From Chromatiales bacterium (GTDB lineage: Bacteria > Pseudomonadota > Gammaproteobacteria > Thiohalomonadales > Thiohalomonadaceae): 10,307 nt of DNA. How positions within the stretch are numbered: the first letter of the stretch is position 1; every line of letters begins with the position of its first letter. Under the pieces are notes generated by a model that saw only the letters and a program-made list of their open reading frames with translations, was not told where the DNA came from and ran no database searches. Below, piece by piece: positions 5,746 to 10,307 of this stretch. The stretch covers positions 1-10,307 of the forward strand of contig JAOTST010000028.1 of the NCBI GenBank assembly GCA_029864785.1, written 5' to 3'. A program made the translations under genes and the position numbers.

Positions 5746-7338
5746 GTGGCAACAACTCTTCAACAGCGACTTCAAAAACTCTCTCAATCAGGCCGATCCG
5801 CTCTCCTCAAGGGGGGAAAGGTGGGTCTGGAAAAAGAGGGGCTGCGCGTCGATCAAAATGGCAAGATAGCCCAAACCCCTCATCCGGCAGCCTATGGTTC
5901 GCCACTCACCAATCCCTATATCACGACCGACTACTCTGAGGCGCTGTTGGAGCTGATCACCCCGCCGTGCGACACATCGGCAGAGGCGGCGGACTTTATG
6001 ACAGAGCTGCACCAGTTTGTCTGTAGTGAGCTGGAAGATGAGCTGGTCTGGAATGCGAGTATGCCGTGTGTCGTGAGTGGTGAATCGAGCATCCCGCTGG
6101 CACAGTATGGCAGCTCTAATGCGGCGCAGATGAAGACGGCCTACCGCCGTGGCCTTGGCCATCGTTACGGCCGCATTATGCAGGTGATCGCCGGTATTCA
6201 CTTCAACTACTCCTTTTCAGAAGAGTTTTGGCAGCTGTTTCAGCAGCTAGAAGGTGATGAGCAGCCGCAGCAAGATTTTATGAGTGAGCGCTATTTTGGA
6301 CTGCTTAGAAATCTACAACGTATTGGCTGGGTTGTCCCCTATCTGTTTGGCGCATCCCCGGCGATCTGTAGCACATTTCTTGACGGTAAGCCGAGCAACC
6401 TCGATCAGTTCGATGAGTTTACCCTCTTTGGGCCATGGGCGACCTCGCTGCGTATGGGTGATATCGGTTATCAAAACAATAAAGAGAATGAGATCGGGGT
6501 TAAGGCGTGTTACGACAATCTGGAGGAGTACATCAACACCCTTGGGTATGCAGTCAAAACCACCTACCCCGGTTATGAAAAGATGGGGGTGAAGGTCGAT
6601 GGAGTTTACCAGCAGCTTAATGCCAGTATTTTGCAGATTGAGAATGAGTATTACAGCACCGTTCGTCCCAAACAGATTCCCTTAGCAGGAGAGGCACCGA
6701 TTATTGCCCTCAAAAACCGAGGAGTTGCATACGCAGAGCTGAGGTCGATCGATATTAACCCCTTCTCACCTATCGGCATTGAGCTGGAGCAACTCCATTT
6801 TCTTGAGCTGTTGATGACCTACTGTCTGTTGACCGATAGTCCGTCAATGTTGCCTTGGGAGCGGGTTGAGATCGACAAAAATGAGATGAGTGTCGCCCAT
6901 CAAGGACGTAAGCCGGGGCTTAAGTTACAACGCCATGGCTCGGAGATTGCCCTGCGTTGTTGGGGAGAGGAGATCATCGAACAGATGACCCCAATTGCAG
7001 AGCTGTTTGATCAGAGTGAGGAGGGAACCCCCTATCAAAATGCGATGGAACGACAATATGCTGCTTTAATTGATCCTGAAAAGACCCCTTCGGCGCGGGT
7101 GCTTCGAGAGATGTCACGAGAGGGAGAGGCCTATTTCCATTTCGCCAAACGTCGCTCAGAAGGTTATCAACAGAAGATGTGTGAGGAGGAGAACCCTCCG
7201 CAACGACAACAAATTTTTAAAGCAGCGGTGGCTGCCTCAAACCAGCAGCGCGAAGAGATTGAACGGAGTGATAGCCTCTCGTTTGATGATTATCTTACCG
7301 ATTATTTCAGCCAGCTAGATGTGATTGAGGTGATTTAG
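5746..7338 (+). CDS. gshA: Glutamate-cysteine ligase
   Basis: This enzyme joins glutamate and cysteine with ATP to make gamma-glutamylcysteine, the first and rate-limiting step of glutathione synthesis, in the cytoplasm. At 530 residues it is close to the usual length for the gammaproteobacterial GshA family (about 520). Visible blocks are GLEKEGLRV (27-35), whose E29 and E31 correspond to metal/ATP-site acids; TDYSEALLELITPP (61-74); MQVIAGIHFNYS (145-156); and RYFGLLRNLQRIGWVVPYLFG (182-202). The start is GTG at 5746: no in-frame ATG occurs before about residue 85, the N-terminus ATTLQQRLQKL matches the family start, and an AGG-containing site lies upstream. It ends 13 bp from the stop of convergent yaaA, with no obvious hairpin terminator between them. 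Confidence 0.96.
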   Translation: MATTLQQRLQKLSQSGRSALLKGGKVGLEKEGLRVDQNGKIAQTPHPAAYGSPLTNPYITTDYSEALLELITPPCDTSAEAADFMTELHQFVCSELEDELVWNASMPCVVSGESSIPLAQYGSSNAAQMKTAYRRGLGHRYGRIMQVIAGIHFNYSFSEEFWQLFQQLEGDEQPQQDFMSERYFGLLRNLQRIGWVVPYLFGASPAICSTFLDGKPSNLDQFDEFTLFGPWATSLRMGDIGYQNNKENEIGVKACYDNLEEYINTLGYAVKTTYPGYEKMGVKVDGVYQQLNASILQIENEYYSTVRPKQIPLAGEAPIIALKNRGVAYAELRSIDINPFSPIGIELEQLHFLELLMTYCLLTDSPSMLPWERVEIDKNEMSVAHQGRKPGLKLQRHGSEIALRCWGEEIIEQMTPIAELFDQSEEGTPYQNAMERQYAALIDPEKTPSARVLREMSREGEAYFHFAKRRSEGYQQKMCEEENPPQRQQIFKAAVAASNQQREEIERSDSLSFDDYLTDYFSQLDVIEVI

Positions 7339-7351
7339 GTCATGCGACGGA

Positions 7352-8110
7352 TTAGCGGGTGAATACCCAATCGGATTCATTGGATAGCTTAGGGTTGTAG
7401 TGATAACCCATATCGGTAAATGACTTGAGATCCTCCACGTCGGTTAGGCAATTTTTGATAATAAAGCGGCTCATCATGCCGCGCGCCTTTTTGGCGTGAA
7501 CGCCGATCACCTTAAGGGTGTCATTTTTACGCTCTTTAAAGTGGGGTGTTATGAGTCGGCCAGCAAGCTTGTCGGGCTTCACCGATTTGAAGTATTCGTT
7601 TGATGCAAGGTTGATGAGTACCTTCTCTTTTTTAAGCACCTTATTGATGGTGTTGGTGATCTCCTCGCCCCAGAACTGATAGAGGTTTTTACCGCGCGGA
7701 TTGGAGAGACTGCGCCCCATCTCAAGTCGATAGGGTTGCATCAGGTCGAGTGGTCGCAATAGGCCATAAAGCCCCGAAAGGATGCGTAGATGTCCCTGGG
7801 CAAAATCGAGCTCTTTCTTGCTGAAATCTGTGGCATTCAGACCGGTATAGACATCCCCTTTAAATGCCAGAAGTGCCTGTTTGGCGTTGTCAGGGGTAAA
7901 AGGTCTTCGCCACGTTTTGAAACGTTCAAAATTGAGCTCGGCAATCTTCATACTGACTTTCATCAGTTCAGCAATATCGAGTGCGGAGAGTTGATTCGCG
8001 CGGTCAATCAAGAGCTGTGACTCATCCAGCATCTCCGGTTGAGTAAAGCGACTGGTCTGAACGGGAGTGGTGAAATCGAGGGTTTTTGCGGGAGAGATGA
8101 CAATAAGCAT
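7352..8110 (-). CDS. yaaA: Peroxide stress protein YaaA (DUF328/UPF0246)
   Basis: This is a 252-residue cytoplasmic protein that aligns end to end with the YaaA family (E. coli about 258 residues). Recognisable family stretches are the N-terminus MLIVISPAKTLDF, FKGDVYTGL (83-91), LRILSGLYGLLRPLD (108-122), YRLEMG (127-132) and NLYQFWGEEIT (142-152). In E. coli YaaA is induced by OxyR during peroxide stress and lowers intracellular free iron and the damage it causes; a DNA-binding role has been reported. Transfer of that role here rests on homology. The ATG at 8110 gives the expected N-terminus; the ribosome site is weak. It is convergent with gshA and divergent from the GGDEF/EAL gene. No OxyR site was identified by eye. 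Confidence 0.95.
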   Translation of the reverse strand: MLIVISPAKTLDFTTPVQTSRFTQPEMLDESQLLIDRANQLSALDIAELMKVSMKIAELNFERFKTWRRPFTPDNAKQALLAFKGDVYTGLNATDFSKKELDFAQGHLRILSGLYGLLRPLDLMQPYRLEMGRSLSNPRGKNLYQFWGEEITNTINKVLKKEKVLINLASNEYFKSVKPDKLAGRLITPHFKERKNDTLKVIGVHAKKARGMMSRFIIKNCLTDVEDLKSFTDMGYHYNPKLSNESDWVFTR

Positions 8111-8139
8111 TAACTTGAGTCCGTAATAGTTGAATCATC

Positions 8140-8168
8140 AAGATAAAGACTGAAACCTTAAGTTACAA
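8140..8168 (-). promoter_or_regulatory. Candidate sigma-70 promoter of yaaA
   Basis: On the minus strand TTGTAA (8163-8168) is followed after 17 bp by TATCTT (8140-8145). Each matches 4 of 6 consensus bases. The -10 lies about 30 bp before the yaaA ATG. Confidence 0.35.
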
Positions 8169-8213
8169 CCCAGATAGTGCGTATTCGCTGGGAATCCGCT
8201 AGAGTGTTGCGAT

Positions 8214-9875
8214 ATGAGTAATGGAAATAGTCTTCGCGCTGTCCTTGAGCAGCTTTTTTCTGCCAGTTTTGAACCGGTTATCGCGACTAGCGGTGATAAT
8301 CATATTATCGTTGCCAACGGCGCATTTTTCGATCTGGTGCGAATGGATATCGACGAACTGACGGGAGAAGATCTGCTTAACATACTGAAGCTCAAGTCAC
8401 TGGTTGATCCGATAGAGGAGGCTCTGATCAGTCGACGTGTTTTTGCTCAGGAGGTCTCTGTCACCATCGATGATCAGAATGAGGTGCAACTACAGCTTCG
8501 GGTGAGCCAGCTGCCAGAGGGCGAGCGGCTGTGGGTGCTTAATCCAAAGTCAAAATATGACCGCAGCCGTGATGCCCAGTTTGATCGATTAACAGGTCTA
8601 CCCAGTCAATTTCTCTTCGATGATCGTGCCGAACAGGCGGTGATTACTGCCAATCGCCACAACAAGTCGATTGCCCTGTTGCGCATGGGTATTGATCACT
8701 TTAATCGGATCAATGAGGGACTTGGTCATAAACATGGCGATGAGGTGCTTAAGGAGATCGCCTCACGTCTGCAACATACGATTCGTAATAGCGATACGGT
8801 GGCGCGCCTTGGAGGAGATCAATTCGGCTTCATTATGGCTATTAGTGCAATCGACGACTCAATTCTGGTCGCCGAGAAGGTGCTTGAAGCGGTTAACGAA
8901 CCGATCATCATTGATGGTCATACCATCACCCTGACGGCCAGTATCGGTATTACGCTCTATCCTGATGATGGCAAAGAGATGTCGGTCTTGTTGCAGCATG
9001 CAGAGAGCGCCATGCGCCACGTGAAAAGTATCGGTGGACATAATTTCCAGTTTTTTGCGGCAGAGATGGATCAGCGCGCACGGGCGCGAATTCAACTTGA
9101 AAACCGTATGCGTCAGGCCCTCACCAATAATGAGTTTGTGCTCTATTATCAGCCTAAGGTTGATATTGAGAGTAACAGTATCGTCGGTGCCGAGGCGCTG
9201 ATCCGCTGGAATGATCCTGAAAAGGGGATGATCTCACCGGTAGAGTTTATTCCGGTTGCCGAAGAGAGTGGTCTGATCGTTCCCATCGGTAAGTGGGTGC
9301 TGGAGGAGGCGTGTCGTCAAAATAAGATCTGGATTGATGCCGGGCTGCCTACGGTAAAGGTCTCTATCAATATGGCCGCGCCCCAGTTTAGAGATCGTAA
9401 TATTGTCGAACAGGTCAGAGAGGTGATCGAAAAGTCGGGGCTGCCGCCAAAGTATATGGAGATTGAGATCACCGAGAGTATGTTGGTGGGGGATATCGAA
9501 ACGGTCATTGAGAAGCTTCATGGGCTGCGTGATATGGGTCTTGATATTGCGATTGACGATTTTGGCACGGGCTACTCTTCGCTGAGTTATTTGAGCCGTT
9601 TTCCGATCACCACCCTCAAGATAGATCGCGCCTTTGTGCATGACCTAGAGTCGAATAAAAATACTGCCGAGATTGCCCGCGCGATTATTGCACTTTCACA
9701 GGGTCTGGAGCTGGAGGTCGTCGCTGAAGGGGCAGAAAATGCGGCCCACATCGATTTCCTTAAAGAGCAGGGGTGTAACACCGTTCAAGGATTCTTCTAT
9801 AGCCGCCCAGTGACTGCGGAGGCGTTTGCAGAACTGCTTAAAGCGGGCGTGATCTCTGGAGATGATGTTAGTTAG
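8214..9875 (+). CDS. PAS-like/GGDEF/EAL protein, probable c-di-GMP phosphodiesterase
   Basis: This is a 553-residue cytoplasmic regulator. Residues 15-110 look like a PAS-type sensory domain. Residues 122-285 are a GGDEF domain, degenerate at two places: the signature is GGDQF (200-204), and G159 stands where the first metal-binding aspartate of the D-x-D-x-F block is expected (MGIDHF). The inhibitory-site RxxD is kept (RNSD, 191-194), exactly five residues before GGDQF. Residues 295-545 are an EAL domain with its catalytic set complete: EALIR (327-331), N386, E418 in EIEITES, D448-D449 in DDFGTGYSS, K469, E505 and Q525. It is therefore likely to hydrolyse c-di-GMP to pGpG rather than make it, with the GGDEF part possibly sensing GTP or c-di-GMP. 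No membrane span is present. It stands as a single gene, divergent from yaaA. The ATG at 8214 has only a weak ribosome site. Confidence 0.93.
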   Translation: MSNGNSLRAVLEQLFSASFEPVIATSGDNHIIVANGAFFDLVRMDIDELTGEDLLNILKLKSLVDPIEEALISRRVFAQEVSVTIDDQNEVQLQLRVSQLPEGERLWVLNPKSKYDRSRDAQFDRLTGLPSQFLFDDRAEQAVITANRHNKSIALLRMGIDHFNRINEGLGHKHGDEVLKEIASRLQHTIRNSDTVARLGGDQFGFIMAISAIDDSILVAEKVLEAVNEPIIIDGHTITLTASIGITLYPDDGKEMSVLLQHAESAMRHVKSIGGHNFQFFAAEMDQRARARIQLENRMRQALTNNEFVLYYQPKVDIESNSIVGAEALIRWNDPEKGMISPVEFIPVAEESGLIVPIGKWVLEEACRQNKIWIDAGLPTVKVSINMAAPQFRDRNIVEQVREVIEKSGLPPKYMEIEITESMLVGDIETVIEKLHGLRDMGLDIAIDDFGTGYSSLSYLSRFPITTLKIDRAFVHDLESNKNTAEIARAIIALSQGLELEVVAEGAENAAHIDFLKEQGCNTVQGFFYSRPVTAEAFAELLKAGVISGDDVS

Positions 9876-9905
9876 CATCGAGTTCTGACTCTCTAATTAT
9901 TATTA

Positions 9906-9930
9906 AAATTGCATCCAACCGATGCAATTT
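9906..9930. terminator. Perfect 10-bp hairpin after the GGDEF/EAL gene, possible terminator
   Basis: AAATTGCATC and GATGCAATTT form a perfect stem with a 5-base loop CAACC, 30 bp after the EAL gene stop. On the plus strand no T-run follows. On the minus strand the stem is followed by TTTTAATAATAATT, so as a terminator it would work better in the reverse direction, where no gene is seen. It may be a weak terminator, an operator dyad or part of the mnmG leader. Confidence 0.35.
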
Positions 9931-9989
9931 CTACAATAGCCGCCCGTAAGCTACCGCGACTCCCTCGTCACACACCCTAAATTCTCGCT

Positions 9990-10307
9990 ATGTATTACCC
10001 TGAAAAATTTGATGTGATCGTCATCGGTGGCGGCCATGCCGGTACCGAGGCCGCGCTTGCGGCGGCGAGGATGGGTGTGCGTACACTGCTGCTGACTCAT
10101 AACATCGATACCCTCGGACAGATGTCGTGTAACCCGGCGATTGGAGGAATCGGTAAAGGTCATTTGGTCAAAGAGATCGATGCCCTGGGTGGCGAGATGG
10201 GGCACGCCACCGACAGGGCGGGAATTCAGTTTCGTACCCTCAATGCCAGCAAAGGCCCAGCCGTTCGCGCCACCCGTGCCCAGGCCGACCGAGTGCTCTA
10301 TAAGGCG
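9990..10307 (+). CDS. mnmG: tRNA 5-carboxymethylaminomethyluridine synthesis protein MnmG, 3' end beyond window
   Basis: The first 106 codons of MnmG (GidA) are present and run off the right edge. With MnmE this FAD enzyme installs the carboxymethylaminomethyl group on the wobble uridine (U34) of certain tRNAs. The visible part is the FAD-binding Rossmann start: [20 protein letters not shown] (residues 7-26), then [20 protein letters not shown] and [40 protein letters not shown] and [12 protein letters not shown]. It is nearly identical in pattern to the E. coli protein, whose full length is about 630 residues. The ATG at 9990 gives the expected MYYPEKFDV start, although no clear Shine-Dalgarno sequence precedes it. 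A hairpin at 9906-9930 lies in the leader. Confidence 0.95.
   Translation, partial: MYYPEKFDVIVIGGGHAGTEAALAAARMGVRTLLLTHNIDTLGQMSCNPAIGGIGKGHLVKEIDALGGEMGHATDRAGIQFRTLNASKGPAVRATRAQADRVLYKA

Overview
The window reads as chromosomal DNA of a gammaproteobacterium of roughly balanced base composition. The argH gene next to a divergent AlgZ/AlgR-type two-component pair is the layout known from Pseudomonas and relatives. GshA, YaaA and MnmG are all of the gammaproteobacterial type. A small secreted Gly/Tyr/Pro/Asn/Trp-rich protein resembles sulfur globule envelope proteins, which hints at a sulfur-oxidising lineage; this last point is inference from one low-complexity protein.

Layout. The minus strand from 1 to 1714 carries a LytTR response regulator (cut by the window edge) and its membrane histidine kinase, overlapping by 4 bases. 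Positions 1715-2121 are non-coding and hold a 311-bp element with 33-bp near-perfect terminal inverted repeats and two nested internal inverted repeats. It looks like a MITE or other non-autonomous element, placed exactly between the two divergent promoter zones. Then comes a tightly packed plus-strand unit: argH (2122-3522), a uracil-DNA glycosylase-superfamily protein (3527-4204) and an 89-residue single-span membrane protein (4201-4470). Convergent to it lies the sulfur-globule-like protein (4509-4844, minus), which is divergent from an acidic protein of 233 residues (4982-5683) whose C-terminal half is a 25-residue repeat. gshA follows (GTG start, 5746-7338), then convergent yaaA (7352-8110, minus), a PAS-like/GGDEF/EAL protein with a degenerate cyclase domain (8214-9875), and the first 106 codons of mnmG (9990 to the edge).

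How the genes relate. Most are housekeeping genes: arginine synthesis (argH), glutathione synthesis (gshA), peroxide resistance (yaaA) and tRNA wobble modification (mnmG). The regulatory layer consists of the AlgZR-like pair and a probable c-di-GMP phosphodiesterase. gshA and yaaA are both linked to redox defence but are transcribed towards each other. No phage, CRISPR, rRNA or tRNA gene was seen. The parts most worth attention are the palindromic element at 1763-2073, the non-canonical active-site motif of the glycosylase-like protein, the 25-residue repeats, and the GGDEF domain that has lost cyclase residues but kept its inhibitory site.
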